Assembly (NCBI RefSeq): GCF_934371575.1
Contig: NZ_CAKRNY010000011.1
Span: 1-64,000, forward strand
DNA from: an uncultured Blautia sp.
GTDB lineage: Bacteria > Bacillota > Clostridia > Lachnospirales > Lachnospiraceae
Direction of reading: 5' to 3'
Length of the DNA: 64,000 nucleotides
Shown one piece after another: positions 35,751 through 44,933 of the stretch (positions are counted from its first letter, which is position 1; each line of letters opens with the position of its first letter). The notes beneath the pieces were generated by a model that saw only the letters and a list, made by a program, of their open reading frames with translations, made no database searches and was not told where the DNA came from. A program made the translations under genes and the position numbers.

Positions 35751-37007
35751 TTATAATATTCCCATCATACATTCCCTAAGAAGCACCAGCGCACTTGCAA
35801 CTGCCTGCTGACGGATCTTTGTCCGGTTTCCTGTGAAATGATACTCCTGTGTAACAGTATTGCCATTACAGCAGCAGCCCATAAATACAGTACCAACCGG
35901 AGTCTCTTTCGTTCCCCCGTCCGGACCTGCAAGGCCTGTAACAGAAAGACAGATATCTGCTCCTGACGCAGCGCAGCCGCCCTTGGCCATCTGCTTGGCA
36001 CATTTGGAAGAAACTGCACCAACCGTCTTCAGAGTGGATTTTTTCACCCCAAGGCATTCTCTCTTTGCACGATTGCTGTATGTAACAAAGCCATGGGTAA
36101 ACACCTGGGATGCACCTGGTACATTTACAATACGTGCTGCAATAGCACCGCCTGTGCAGGACTCTGCAAGAGCCAGCATCATGTTTTTCTCTTTCAGAAG
36201 ATCCACAACAGCTTCCTCCAGTGTGGTATCTGCATCCAGAGCAAATACATTCGTGCCGAAACGCTTCTTCAATTCTTTTACCACAGGCTTGATCAGCTTT
36301 TTACAGGTCTTTTCGTCTTCCCCTTTTGCAGTGATACGAAGATGAACCTCTCCGGTCTTTGCATAAGGCGCAAGAGTGGGATTCGTCTGCGCTTCGATCA
36401 TATCCTGAATATCTGCAGCCACCTGACTTTCTCCGATTCCGCAGATCTTCACCACCTGAGAATAAATGATCTCCGGCTGCTTCTTCTGAAGATAAGGATA
36501 AACAGCTTCCTCAAACATTGGAATCAGTTCATTAGGCGGTCCTGGGAGAAGAATGGCTGTCTTGCCGTTTTTCTCAAGGATCAGGCCGGGCGCAGTACCA
36601 TTGTGATTATCCATTACAATGGCTCCCTCCGGCACCTGTGCCTGTTTATAGTTATTTGAGGTTACGCGTCTGTCCGGATGATTTTTCATGTATTCCTTCA
36701 TATAGCGTTCAATACGCTTTCTGGAATGAGAATCTTCATGAAGCGGAAGCCCCATCACCTCTGCACAGACCTCTTTGGTCAGATCGTCCTCCGTTGGTCC
36801 AAGACCACCGGTAAGGATCACCACATCTGATCTGTCAAGTGCAGATGCGATCACCGCCTTCATCCTGTCATGGTTATCTCCCACAACTGTTTCATAATAA
36901 ACGGAAAGACCAAGCTGTGCACATTTCTCAGAAAGATATGCACTGTTGGTATTTACAATATTTCCAAGTAAAATTTCAGTTCCTACAGCTACAAGCTCTG
37001 CGATCAT
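35751..37007 (-). CDS. cinA: CinA-type protein with NMN amidohydrolase domain
   Basis: A 418-residue protein. The N-terminal MoaB-like domain has GGLGPTEDDLTKEV and LLPGPPNE. The C-terminal CinA domain (about 255-410) has LALAESCTGGAIAARI, the nicotinamide-nucleotide amidase catalytic Ser region. It takes part in pyridine nucleotide repair and is competence-linked in some Firmicutes. It is the last gene of the yicC-cinA group, 74 nt after pgsA. Confidence 0.94.
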   Translation of the reverse strand: MIAELVAVGTEILLGNIVNTNSAYLSEKCAQLGLSVYYETVVGDNHDRMKAVIASALDRSDVVILTGGLGPTEDDLTKEVCAEVMGLPLHEDSHSRKRIERYMKEYMKNHPDRRVTSNNYKQAQVPEGAIVMDNHNGTAPGLILEKNGKTAILLPGPPNELIPMFEEAVYPYLQKKQPEIIYSQVVKICGIGESQVAADIQDMIEAQTNPTLAPYAKTGEVHLRITAKGEDEKTCKKLIKPVVKELKKRFGTNVFALDADTTLEEAVVDLLKEKNMMLALAESCTGGAIAARIVNVPGASQVFTHGFVTYSNRAKRECLGVKKSTLKTVGAVSSKCAKQMAKGGCAASGADICLSVTGLAGPDGGTKETPVGTVFMGCCCNGNTVTQEYHFTGNRTKIRQQAVASALVLLRECMMGIL

Positions 37008-37081
37008 ACGTATACCTCTTTTCTAATTCAGCCAGCATCTTCCCATTCAGAAAAGAGGCTGGCTGGTTTACAGGCTTCCTA

Positions 37082-37621
37082 TTATTCCTGCATGGAAATC
37101 ACATTTTTGTTCTGAACAATATAAGTGATCAGAGAAATCACTGTCAGAGCCAATGATAACCATACAAATATCTGTGTCAATATTTCAAAGAATCCCCCGA
37201 AATTCAGGATCAGGAGAATGATCATGATCATCTGGGAAACCGTTTTGAATTTTCCCCAGTAGTTGGCGGCAATAACGACACCATTCTCAGCTGCGATCAG
37301 TCTGAACCCACTGATGATGAATTCTCTTGCAATGATAATGATGACAAACCATGCCGGCAGACGCCCCAGCTCGATCATGCAGATCAGGGCAGAACACACA
37401 AGCAGCTTGTCAGCAAGAGGATCCATAAATTTACCAAAATTGGTAACCAGATTATTTTTACGTGCCAGATGACCATCAAACCAGTCTGTGATGCTTGCCA
37501 CTACAAAAATGGCAAGACAGATATAGCGATTTGCCTCCTGGCCCCATCCTGTCAGAATAAATAAAACAAAAAACGGTACCAGAATCATTCTGGCTATAGT
37601 CAGTTTATTCGGTGTATTCAT
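37082..37621 (-). CDS. pgsA: CDP-diacylglycerol-glycerol-3-phosphate 3-phosphatidyltransferase
   Basis: A 179-residue membrane enzyme that makes phosphatidylglycerophosphate. The CDP-alcohol phosphatidyltransferase motif is DGHLARKNN...GKFMDPLADK, with the conserved aspartates. It has about four transmembrane segments. The start overlaps the rimO 3' end by 17 nt. Confidence 0.97.
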   Translation of the reverse strand: MNTPNKLTIARMILVPFFVLFILTGWGQEANRYICLAIFVVASITDWFDGHLARKNNLVTNFGKFMDPLADKLLVCSALICMIELGRLPAWFVIIIIAREFIISGFRLIAAENGVVIAANYWGKFKTVSQMIMIILLILNFGGFFEILTQIFVWLSLALTVISLITYIVQNKNVISMQE

Positions 37622-38942
37622 CTTCCAGTTCTCCTATCAAATCATATTCCAGAGCGCCGGTAACCCGGACTCTCGCAAAATCCCCCGTCATAAGAAGCTC
37701 GCCGGTCTGCACGAAAATATATCCGTCAACCTTAGGCGCATCTCCGTAAGTACGTCCGATATACGCACTTTCGCCGGACACCTTGCCCTCGATCATAACG
37801 GTCAGCACCTGACCTATACGCTTCTCTCCCTTTTCAAGAGAAATCTCCTGCTGAAGCTCCATGATCTCGTCACGTCTTGCTTCCTTGATTTCTTCAGGAA
37901 TCTGAGGCTCCATAATTGCTGCCGGGGTATCTTCCTCAGCAGAATATGTGAAAACGCCAAGGCGGTCAAACTCAATCTCATCCACAAACCCCATCAGTTC
38001 CTCGTGATCCTCCTGTGTCTCACCAGGAAATCCGCTGATCAGACTGGTGCGAAGGAAAATATCCGGAATCTCCCGGCGCAGCTTACCGATAATCTCTATC
38101 AGTTCCTGCTTTGTGGTGCGGCGTCCCATGCGCTTCAGCACACGGTCGCTTGCATGCTGGATAGGAAGATCCAGATAATGACAGATTTTCTTCTCTTCCT
38201 TCATAGTCTGAATCAGTTCATCATAAATTTCCTCCGGATAACAGTACAGAATACGGATCCAGCGGATTCCACTTATTTTGCACAGCTCTTTCAAAAGAAT
38301 GTGGAGGGATTTTTTACCATAAATATCCTTACCATATACAGTCGTCTCCTGGGCAACCAGAATCAGCTCTTTTACGCCTTGCTCTGCCAGTGACTGTGCT
38401 TCCTTTAAAAGCTGTTCCATGGGAACACTTCTGTAACTGCCCCGCAGCTTTGGAATAATGCAGTAAGTACAATGCTTATCACAGCCCTCTGCAATTTTCA
38501 GATATGCAAAATGCCCACCTGTGGTCAGCATACGCTTACCGGAAATATCCGGAAGAAAATCAATGCTCTTATACTCTTCGAAATGTCTGCCAGCCTCAGC
38601 CTCATTCACAGCCTTAATAATATCACAATAGGATGTTGTACCAAGGATTGCATCCACCTCAGGTATTTCCTCTGAAATTTCTTTCTTGTAACGCTGTGCC
38701 ATACATCCGGTAACGATCAGCACCCTGCAGGTGCCTGCTTTTTTCTTCTCTGCCATTTCAAGAATAGTATTGACACTCTCCTCTTTGGCATCACCGATAA
38801 AACAGCAGGTATTGACAATAATGACTTCTGCCTCATCCTCATCATCAACGATCTGATGTCCGTCTGCTGCGAGCATTCCAAGCATTTCCTCAGAATCTAC
38901 CAGGTTCTTATCACATCCAAGGGAAATGAACAGTAATTTCAT
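37605..38942 (-). CDS. rimO: Ribosomal protein S12 methylthiotransferase
   Basis: A 445-residue radical SAM enzyme that adds a methylthio group to an Asp of S12. The N-terminal cluster domain has SLGCDKNLVDSE, the radical SAM motif is CDKHCTYCIIP, and a TRAM domain closes the protein. ATG 38942 is preferred: it is 1 nt after the rpoZ stop and has GAGGAG 13 nt upstream. Confidence 0.96.
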   Translation of the reverse strand: MKLLFISLGCDKNLVDSEEMLGMLAADGHQIVDDEDEAEVIIVNTCCFIGDAKEESVNTILEMAEKKKAGTCRVLIVTGCMAQRYKKEISEEIPEVDAILGTTSYCDIIKAVNEAEAGRHFEEYKSIDFLPDISGKRMLTTGGHFAYLKIAEGCDKHCTYCIIPKLRGSYRSVPMEQLLKEAQSLAEQGVKELILVAQETTVYGKDIYGKKSLHILLKELCKISGIRWIRILYCYPEEIYDELIQTMKEEKKICHYLDLPIQHASDRVLKRMGRRTTKQELIEIIGKLRREIPDIFLRTSLISGFPGETQEDHEELMGFVDEIEFDRLGVFTYSAEEDTPAAIMEPQIPEEIKEARRDEIMELQQEISLEKGEKRIGQVLTVMIEGKVSGESAYIGRTYGDAPKVDGYIFVQTGELLMTGDFARVRVTGALEYDLIGELEDEYTE

Positions 38943-38943
38943 A

Positions 38944-39288
38944 TTATTCTGCACTCTCCTCAGACGCAACAGAATCTGTTACAGCTGCATTTTCTTCTGC
39001 AGCAGTCTCTTCTGCCGGACACTCCGCTGTCTCTGTAAGAGCCTCCTCCTCATGTTTGCCAGGAAGAATCTTAACCTTGCCGTGATATAACTCATCAATA
39101 GCGATAGAAAGCGGTTTCTTACCCTTTACATTATCAGCCAGCGGCTTTGCACCGCCGATCAGCTGACGTGCACGTTTGCTGGTCGCAAGGATCAGGGAAT
39201 AACGGCTGTTGAGCACCATGCTCTCGTCATCGTCCTCATTGTTTGTATTGATTGCTTCGATTAATTCTGAATAAGATGGATGGATCAT
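38944..39288 (-). CDS. rpoZ: RNA polymerase omega subunit
   Basis: A 114-residue protein with the omega core SRYSLILATSKRARQL and KPLSIAIDELYHGKV. It promotes polymerase assembly. The C-terminal tail is Ala/Glu-rich and longer than in many species. It lies between gmk and rimO in a typical order. Confidence 0.94.
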   Translation of the reverse strand: MIHPSYSELIEAINTNNEDDDESMVLNSRYSLILATSKRARQLIGGAKPLADNVKGKKPLSIAIDELYHGKVKILPGKHEEEALTETAECPAEETAAEENAAVTDSVASEESAE

Positions 39289-39387
39289 ATATATACTCCT
39301 TTCAAAAATTGTAATTATTGTTATTATTTTTATAAAGATTCACTCGCTTCATAGATATTTCTGTACATAAAGCTGTAAATCATTATT

Positions 39388-40014
39388 TCATTCTTCAGCA
39401 AAACCTGCCGCCTGCGTCTGAACCTTCCTGATAAAATCCAGATTTCTCTTCATCGCGAAATGTTCACTCTGAATAATATTATGGAGTCTGTCCACAGCCA
39501 GGTCAAGTTCATCATTTACCAGAAGATAATCATACTCTTCTACACCCTCTGCTTCCTGAGAAGCTCTTGCAAGGCGCTGGCGGATCACCGTCTGCGTCTC
39601 AGTTCCTCTTCCCACAAGGCGTTCCTTTAATTCTTCCATAGAAGGCGCAGTCACAAATACCAGAACAGCATCAGGGAATTTCTTCTTGATCTTACGTGCA
39701 CCCTGGATCTCAATCTCCAGGATCACATCACGTCCCTGTGACAACTGCTCTTCCACATAAGCCTTCGGTGTGCCATAGTAATTCCCAACATACTGGGCAT
39801 ATTCAATCAGCTGGTCCTGATCGATCATTTCCTCAAACTCTTCTCTGGTCCGGAAAAAATATTCTCTTCCGTCTTCCTCCCCCGGTCTGGGGTTTCTGGT
39901 GGTAGCGGATACTGACAATGCATAATTGTCATATTTCGCCATCAGGCTTTTCATAATGGTACCTTTACCTGCTCCGGAAAATCCGGAAACAACTACCAAA
40001 ACTCCTCTACTCAT
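39388..40014 (-). CDS. gmk: Guanylate kinase
   Basis: A 208-residue enzyme converting GMP to GDP. P-loop GFSGAGKGTI is at residues 10-19 and the GMP-binding TTRNPRPGEEDGREYFF is at about 38-54. It overlaps remA by 8 nt. A ~100-nt gap separates it from rpoZ. Confidence 0.97.
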   Translation of the reverse strand: MSRGVLVVVSGFSGAGKGTIMKSLMAKYDNYALSVSATTRNPRPGEEDGREYFFRTREEFEEMIDQDQLIEYAQYVGNYYGTPKAYVEEQLSQGRDVILEIEIQGARKIKKKFPDAVLVFVTAPSMEELKERLVGRGTETQTVIRQRLARASQEAEGVEEYDYLLVNDELDLAVDRLHNIIQSEHFAMKRNLDFIRKVQTQAAGFAEE

Positions 40015-40273
40015 GGTCCTCTCCCTTATTATCGATTACTTCTGCAAATCTGCGGGCTATTGTGTCCGGCTGAATCGCAGATAATATCAGAATGTCGTCT
40101 GAAGTGACAATTACAGATTTGGTCTTCCTTCCCTGTGTGGCATCCACAAGGGAATTGGATCCTTTCACACTCTGAACCATTCGTTTCACCGGTGCGGCAT
40201 CCGGATTTACCACAGCTACAATTTTCTGGGAATTCACCATATTGCCGAATCCGATATTGATTAATTTTGCCAT
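40007..40273 (-). CDS. remA: Extracellular matrix regulator RemA (DUF370)
   Basis: An 88-residue DNA-binding protein related to B. subtilis RemA, which activates biofilm matrix genes. It has NIGFGNMV and the SVKGSNSLVDATQGRKTKSVI region. It precedes gmk as in many Firmicutes, overlapping it by 8 nt. Its targets here are unknown. Confidence 0.92.
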   Translation of the reverse strand: MAKLINIGFGNMVNSQKIVAVVNPDAAPVKRMVQSVKGSNSLVDATQGRKTKSVIVTSDDILILSAIQPDTIARRFAEVIDNKGEDHE

Positions 40274-40372
40274 GTTTTCGCCCTTCTGTCAAGATAAGGA
40301 GCACTTACGTAAAAAAGTTTTGCGCAGGCTCCTTCGTGCAGGCACAAAAGTCTATGTCTCTGATTTCCAAGG

Positions 40373-41251
40373 TTACTCCACATTCTGAACCTGTTCTCTG
40401 ATCTTTTCTATTTCAGTCTTCAGGTCAATAGCAATATTGGAAATTACCAGATCACTGGACTTGGACAGAATGGTATTCGCCTCCCTGTTCATCTCCTGAG
40501 CCATAAAATCAAGCTTGCGGCCGATTCCCTCTTTTTCTTCCAGCATATTCTTCATCCCCTGGATATGGCTGTGAAGCCGGACGGTCTCCTCGTCGTTACA
40601 GATTTTATCCGAAAACAAAATAACTTCAGCAGCAATCCTGGAATCCTCAATCTGGGAATCTTCAAGAAGCTCGTGAACCTTAGCTTCCAGCTTCTCTCTG
40701 TAGGAATCCACAACCTCCGGTGAGCGCGCCTCCACCTGGCTTACCTTCTCATCAAGGGCATCCAGCTTGGCAAGCAGATCATTTTTCAGATTCTCACCCT
40801 CTCTTTCACGTGCCTGAGCGAATTTCCCGCAAGCCTCACGAAGTGGTCCCTCCAAAACAGCCCACAATGCATCCTCGTCAACAGACTGCTCCTCCATAGT
40901 CAGAACCTCCGGATACCGGGAAAGGGCACCTGCCTTCACGTCATTTTCCAGTCCGAATTCTTCTGACATCTGGCGAATGTAATCCAGATATTCTCCGGCA
41001 AGCTCCCTGTTATATTTCAGGGCACCGCAGCTTAAGGTATAGTCCTCATATGTGATAAACACATCCACCTTCCCCCGCTGCATGTATGTCTTCATAAGAT
41101 TCCGGATCGTTCCCTCAAGGAAGCTTAGTTTCCTTGGCATTTTGATGCTCAGATCCAGATATCTGTGATTGACGGATTTAATTTCAACAGTGATCTTCCG
41201 TTCTTTTGTAATCACCTCAGCTCTTCCGAAGCCGGTCATGCTTTTTATCAT
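40373..41251 (-). CDS. YicC family endoribonuclease
   Basis: A 292-residue protein with the N-terminal MIKSMTGFGRAE and the C-terminal DUF1732 signature (LDFMAQEMNREANTI, KSSDLVISN). YicC-type proteins act as endoribonucleases. It is the first gene of the remA-gmk-rpoZ group, with a consensus promoter upstream. Confidence 0.94.
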   Translation of the reverse strand: MIKSMTGFGRAEVITKERKITVEIKSVNHRYLDLSIKMPRKLSFLEGTIRNLMKTYMQRGKVDVFITYEDYTLSCGALKYNRELAGEYLDYIRQMSEEFGLENDVKAGALSRYPEVLTMEEQSVDEDALWAVLEGPLREACGKFAQAREREGENLKNDLLAKLDALDEKVSQVEARSPEVVDSYREKLEAKVHELLEDSQIEDSRIAAEVILFSDKICNDEETVRLHSHIQGMKNMLEEKEGIGRKLDFMAQEMNREANTILSKSSDLVISNIAIDLKTEIEKIREQVQNVE

Positions 41252-41354
41252 AGTAATCTCTTTCTGTATTTTTTATTCCGAAAATTGTCTCTGAACGGGC
41301 GTGTCTTCTGACACCGCATCTCTTTACCGACAATACTTCTACGCATACAGATTT

Positions 41355-41405
41355 ATTATAGTTCATTCCAAAACCCTAGTCAAATCCTTTTTTTGCTGTT
41401 ATAAT
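41355..41405. promoter_or_regulatory. Back-to-back promoters for yicC (-) and rqcH (+) with overlapping -35 boxes
   Basis: Minus strand: TTGACT (41383-41378), 17 nt, TATAAT (41360-41355). Plus strand: TAGTCA (41377-41382), 17 nt, TATAAT (41400-41405). The -35 boxes share five bases, so polymerase may not occupy both at once. Confidence 0.7.
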
Positions 41406-41427
41406 AAAGTTCGCGAAGCAAACGCAA

Positions 41428-41455
41428 CTTCTTGTGCCTGCCACAAGAAGGTTTT
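41428..41455 (+). promoter_or_regulatory. Terminator-like hairpin in the rqcH leader
   Basis: CTTCTTGTG-CCTGC-CACAAGAAG (9-bp stem) is followed by GTTTTTATC, 20-40 nt before the start codon and downstream of the promoter. It has the look of an intrinsic attenuator. No antiterminator partner was identified. Confidence 0.55.
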
Positions 41456-41476
41456 TATCTGAAAGGAGTTTTCTTT

Positions 41477-43225
41477 ATGGCTTTTGACGGAATTACCATT
41501 GCAGCAATGGTTTCTGAACTGAATAAAAATCTCTCCGGCGGACGCATCAACAAAATTGCCCAGCCTGAGAACGATGAACTGCTTATCACCGGAAAGGGAA
41601 CAAATGGCCAGAAGCGACTGCTTCTCTCTGCCAGCGCCTCCCTTCCTTTAATTTACTTTACAGCCAAAAACCGGATCAGTCCCCTGACTGCTCCTAACTT
41701 CTGCATGCTGCTCCGCAAGCACATCGGAAGTGCCAGGATCACCGGCATCCGTCAGCCCGGTCTGGAGCGTGTAGTGGAATTTGAGCTTGAACATCTGAAT
41801 GAGCTGGGTGATGTCTGCCATAAAATCCTCATCATGGAGCTGATGGGAAAGCACAGCAACATTATTTTCTGTGATGACCAGGGCATGATCCTGGACAGCA
41901 TCAAGCATGTGTCCTGTAACGTAAGCTCTGTCCGAGAGGTTCTTCCCGGACGTCCTTATTTTATCCCTCACACTCAGGATAAGCTGGATCCCCTTTCCAT
42001 CTCCAGAGAAGATTTTATGGAAAAAGTCTGCGGCAGATCCAATGCCATTTCCAAAGCACTTTACCAGACTCTTACCGGTTTCAGCCCTGTTATGGCCCAG
42101 GAGCTTTGTTATCGTGCCGCCATTGATGGAAATGATGATGCCCAGGCTCTTGATACGAATGCCAGAGAACGCCTTTACACAGAGTTTGTCAATCTGATGG
42201 ATCATATCCGAAGGGAAGAATTTACCCCTTCCATTATATTTAAAGGTGAAGAACCTATTGAATATGGTGTTCTTCCTTTTACCCAGTATGGTGAGGGCTT
42301 TACCAGCCAGACATTCGATTCTGTGTCTGAAATGCTGGAAACCTATTACGCGTCCAGGGACACTATTACCAGAATCCGCCAGAAATCTGCAGATCTTCGA
42401 AAAATTGTACAGACTGCCCTTGACCGCAATCGCAAAAAGCTTTCCCTTCAGCAGAAGCAAATGAAGGATACGGAAAAAAAGGATAAATACAAAATTTACG
42501 GCGAACTGATCAACACCTACGGCTACGGACTGGAAGAAGGATGCAAATCCTTTAAAGCAGTAAACTATTATAATGGAGAGGAAATCACCATTCCTCTTGA
42601 CCCAACCCTGACGCCTCTGGAAAATTCAAAAAAATATTTTGACCGTTACAGCAAACTGAAACGTACCCAGGAAGCTCTGGATGTTCAGATTGCAGACACT
42701 GCCAGCGAGATCGAACACCTGGAATCCATTTCCAATGCCCTCGACATTGCATCGGAAGAAAGTGATCTTTCCCAGATCAAGGAAGAGCTGATGGAATATG
42801 GCTATGTAAAGCGTCATTATGGAAATAAAAAGGGTGCCAAAATGCAGGTGAAATCCAAGCCTTTCCACTATATTTCCAGTGACGGCTATGATATTTATGT
42901 TGGAAAAAATAACTACCAGAACGATGAGCTGACCTTCAAATTTGCCACTGGAAATGACTGGTGGTTCCATGCAAAAAAGATGCCCGGTTCCCATGTAGTT
43001 GTAAAAACAAAGGACGGTACCCTTCCAGACCGCACCTTTGAAGAGGCCGGCAGTCTCGCCGCCTTTTATTCCAAAGGCCGTACTGCACCAAAAGTAGAAA
43101 TTGATTATCTTCAGAAAAAGAACGTGAAAAAGCCTGCAGGTGCCAAACCCGGATTTGTAGTTTATTACACCAACTATTCCCTGATGGCTTCACCGGACAT
43201 TTCCGGGATCAAACAGTTATCCTGA
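41477..43225 (+). CDS. rqcH: RqcH/NFACT family protein (ribosome-associated quality control)
   Basis: A 582-residue homologue of Rqc2/RqcH. It binds stalled 50S-peptidyl-tRNA and adds C-terminal Ala tails to incomplete chains. It has an NFACT-N domain (about 1-200), a coiled coil (about 290-410) and NFACT-R with NDWWFHAKKMPGSHVVVK at about 500. It was formerly annotated as fibronectin-binding protein. ATG 41477 has AAAGGAG 8 nt upstream. Confidence 0.95.
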   Translation: MAFDGITIAAMVSELNKNLSGGRINKIAQPENDELLITGKGTNGQKRLLLSASASLPLIYFTAKNRISPLTAPNFCMLLRKHIGSARITGIRQPGLERVVEFELEHLNELGDVCHKILIMELMGKHSNIIFCDDQGMILDSIKHVSCNVSSVREVLPGRPYFIPHTQDKLDPLSISREDFMEKVCGRSNAISKALYQTLTGFSPVMAQELCYRAAIDGNDDAQALDTNARERLYTEFVNLMDHIRREEFTPSIIFKGEEPIEYGVLPFTQYGEGFTSQTFDSVSEMLETYYASRDTITRIRQKSADLRKIVQTALDRNRKKLSLQQKQMKDTEKKDKYKIYGELINTYGYGLEEGCKSFKAVNYYNGEEITIPLDPTLTPLENSKKYFDRYSKLKRTQEALDVQIADTASEIEHLESISNALDIASEESDLSQIKEELMEYGYVKRHYGNKKGAKMQVKSKPFHYISSDGYDIYVGKNNYQNDELTFKFATGNDWWFHAKKMPGSHVVVKTKDGTLPDRTFEEAGSLAAFYSKGRTAPKVEIDYLQKKNVKKPAGAKPGFVVYYTNYSLMASPDISGIKQLS

Positions 43226-43294
43226 TAACTGCACAGTATGATGTCAGGGCAAAAGCCCGACTATGATATATTAATCTAAGAACAGGAGTTACCT

Positions 43295-44851
43295 ATGAGT
43301 ATTTTAAACGTTGAACACCTTACCCACGGCTTTGGTGACAGAGCCATTTTCCAGGATGTATCCTTCCGTCTTTTAAAAGGCGAACACATTGGTCTGGTAG
43401 GCGCTAACGGAGAGGGAAAATCCACCTTCTTCAATATTGTAACTGACAAACTGATGCCGGATGAGGGAAAAATCCAGTGGGCAAAAAATGTCCGCGTAGG
43501 CTATCTGGACCAGCACTCTGTCCTCTCCCCCGGCATGACCATCCGTGACGTACTGAAATCCGCTTTTTCCTGGCTTTTTGAACAGGAAGAACGAATGAAT
43601 GCCATCTGCGATTCTCTTGGAGAAGTTTCTCCCGAAGAAATGGAAACGCTTATGGAAGAGCTTGGAACTATTCAGGATACCCTGACCATGCACGATTTCT
43701 ACGTGATTGATTCCAAAGTGGAGGAGGTTGCCCGGGCTCTCGGCCTTCTTGATCTTGGACTTGACCGTGATGTTACAGAGCTTAGCGGCGGTCAGAGAAC
43801 CAAGGTTCTCCTTGCCAAGCTGCTTCTGGAGAAACCGGATATTCTTCTTTTGGACGAGCCTACCAACTATCTGGATGAAGAGCATATTGCATGGCTGAAA
43901 CGATATCTTCAGGACTATGAGAACGCTTTTATCCTCATTTCCCATGACATCCCGTTCCTTAACGAAGTCATCAACATTGTTTATCACATGGAAAACCAGG
44001 AGTTAAACCGTTATGTAGGAGATTACGACCATTTCCAGGAAGTCTACGAGGTAAAGAAGGCCCAGCTGGAGGCGGCCTACAGACGTCAGCAGCAGGAAAT
44101 CAGTGAGCTGAAGGATTTCGTTGCCAGAAACAAGGCCCGTGTTTCCACCCGTAACATGGCAATGTCCCGTCAGAAAAAACTGGATAAAATGGATGTGATC
44201 GAACTGGCAGCAGAGAAACCGAAGCCGGAATTTCATTTCAAACAGGGAAGAACCCCTGGCAAATATATTTTTGAAACAAAAGATCTTGTAATCGGATATG
44301 ACGAGCCGCTTTCCCGCCCCCTTACCCTTTCCATGGAAAGAGGTCAGAAAATTGCCCTTGTGGGAGCTAATGGAATTGGAAAAACCACTTTGCTGAAAAG
44401 CATTCTGGGACTGATCCCGGCACTAAAGGGCACCAGAGAGTTAGGTGATAATCTGCAGATCGGGTATTTTGAACAGGAAGTAAAGGGCGACAATAAAACC
44501 ACATGTATCGACGAAATCTGGGCAGAATTTCCTTCCTATACCCAGTACGAGGTTCGCTCTGCTCTTGCAAAATGTGGTCTTACCACCAAACACATTGAAA
44601 GTCAGGTCCGTGTTCTCTCAGGAGGCGAGCAGGCGAAGGTCCGCCTCTGCAAGCTGGTAAACAAAGAGACAAATGTCCTTCTTCTGGACGAGCCCACCAA
44701 CCATCTGGATGTGGATGCAAAGGAAGCCCTGAAGGAAGCTTTGAAGGAGTACCGTGGAAGCGTTCTTCTCATCTGTCATGAACCGGAGTTTTACCAGGAT
44801 GTGGTTTCACAGGTATGGGACTGCAGTAAATGGACAACAAAAGTTCTGTAA
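43295..44851 (+). CDS. ABC-F family ATPase (ribosome-associated, YkpA/YbiT-like)
   Basis: A 518-residue protein with two ABC ATPase domains and no membrane segment. It has Walker A GANGEGKST and GANGIGKTT, signatures LSGGQRTKV and LSGGEQAKV, Walker B LLLDEPTN twice, and a charged linker of about 60-90 residues between the domains. ABC-F proteins act on the ribosome E site, in translation rescue or antibiotic protection. It follows rqcH by 69 nt on the same strand, which fits a shared quality-control role. No resistance-specific feature is evident. Confidence 0.93.
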   Translation: MSILNVEHLTHGFGDRAIFQDVSFRLLKGEHIGLVGANGEGKSTFFNIVTDKLMPDEGKIQWAKNVRVGYLDQHSVLSPGMTIRDVLKSAFSWLFEQEERMNAICDSLGEVSPEEMETLMEELGTIQDTLTMHDFYVIDSKVEEVARALGLLDLGLDRDVTELSGGQRTKVLLAKLLLEKPDILLLDEPTNYLDEEHIAWLKRYLQDYENAFILISHDIPFLNEVINIVYHMENQELNRYVGDYDHFQEVYEVKKAQLEAAYRRQQQEISELKDFVARNKARVSTRNMAMSRQKKLDKMDVIELAAEKPKPEFHFKQGRTPGKYIFETKDLVIGYDEPLSRPLTLSMERGQKIALVGANGIGKTTLLKSILGLIPALKGTRELGDNLQIGYFEQEVKGDNKTTCIDEIWAEFPSYTQYEVRSALAKCGLTTKHIESQVRVLSGGEQAKVRLCKLVNKETNVLLLDEPTNHLDVDAKEALKEALKEYRGSVLLICHEPEFYQDVVSQVWDCSKWTTKVL

Positions 44852-44860
44852 TATAAAGCT

Positions 44861-44922
44861 CGAAAAAACAGCATTTCGGCAGTAAAGCTTTCCTCTTCTG
44901 CCAAAATGCTGTTCTTTTTTCG
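44861..44922. terminator. Bidirectional terminator between ABC-F and Fn3-protein genes
   Basis: CGAAAAAACAGCATTT at 44861 pairs with AAATGCTG...TTTTTTCG ending at 44922, with an inner CGGCAG/CTGCC stem. T-runs occur on both strands and the flanking genes converge. Confidence 0.85.
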
Positions 44923-44933
44923 GACTTTATCTA

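Noticed and set aside
40274..40372. GGAGC/GCTCC inverted repeat between remA and yicC
   Set aside because: The stem is short and the loop long, with no T-run; it is not convincing as a terminator or riboswitch.
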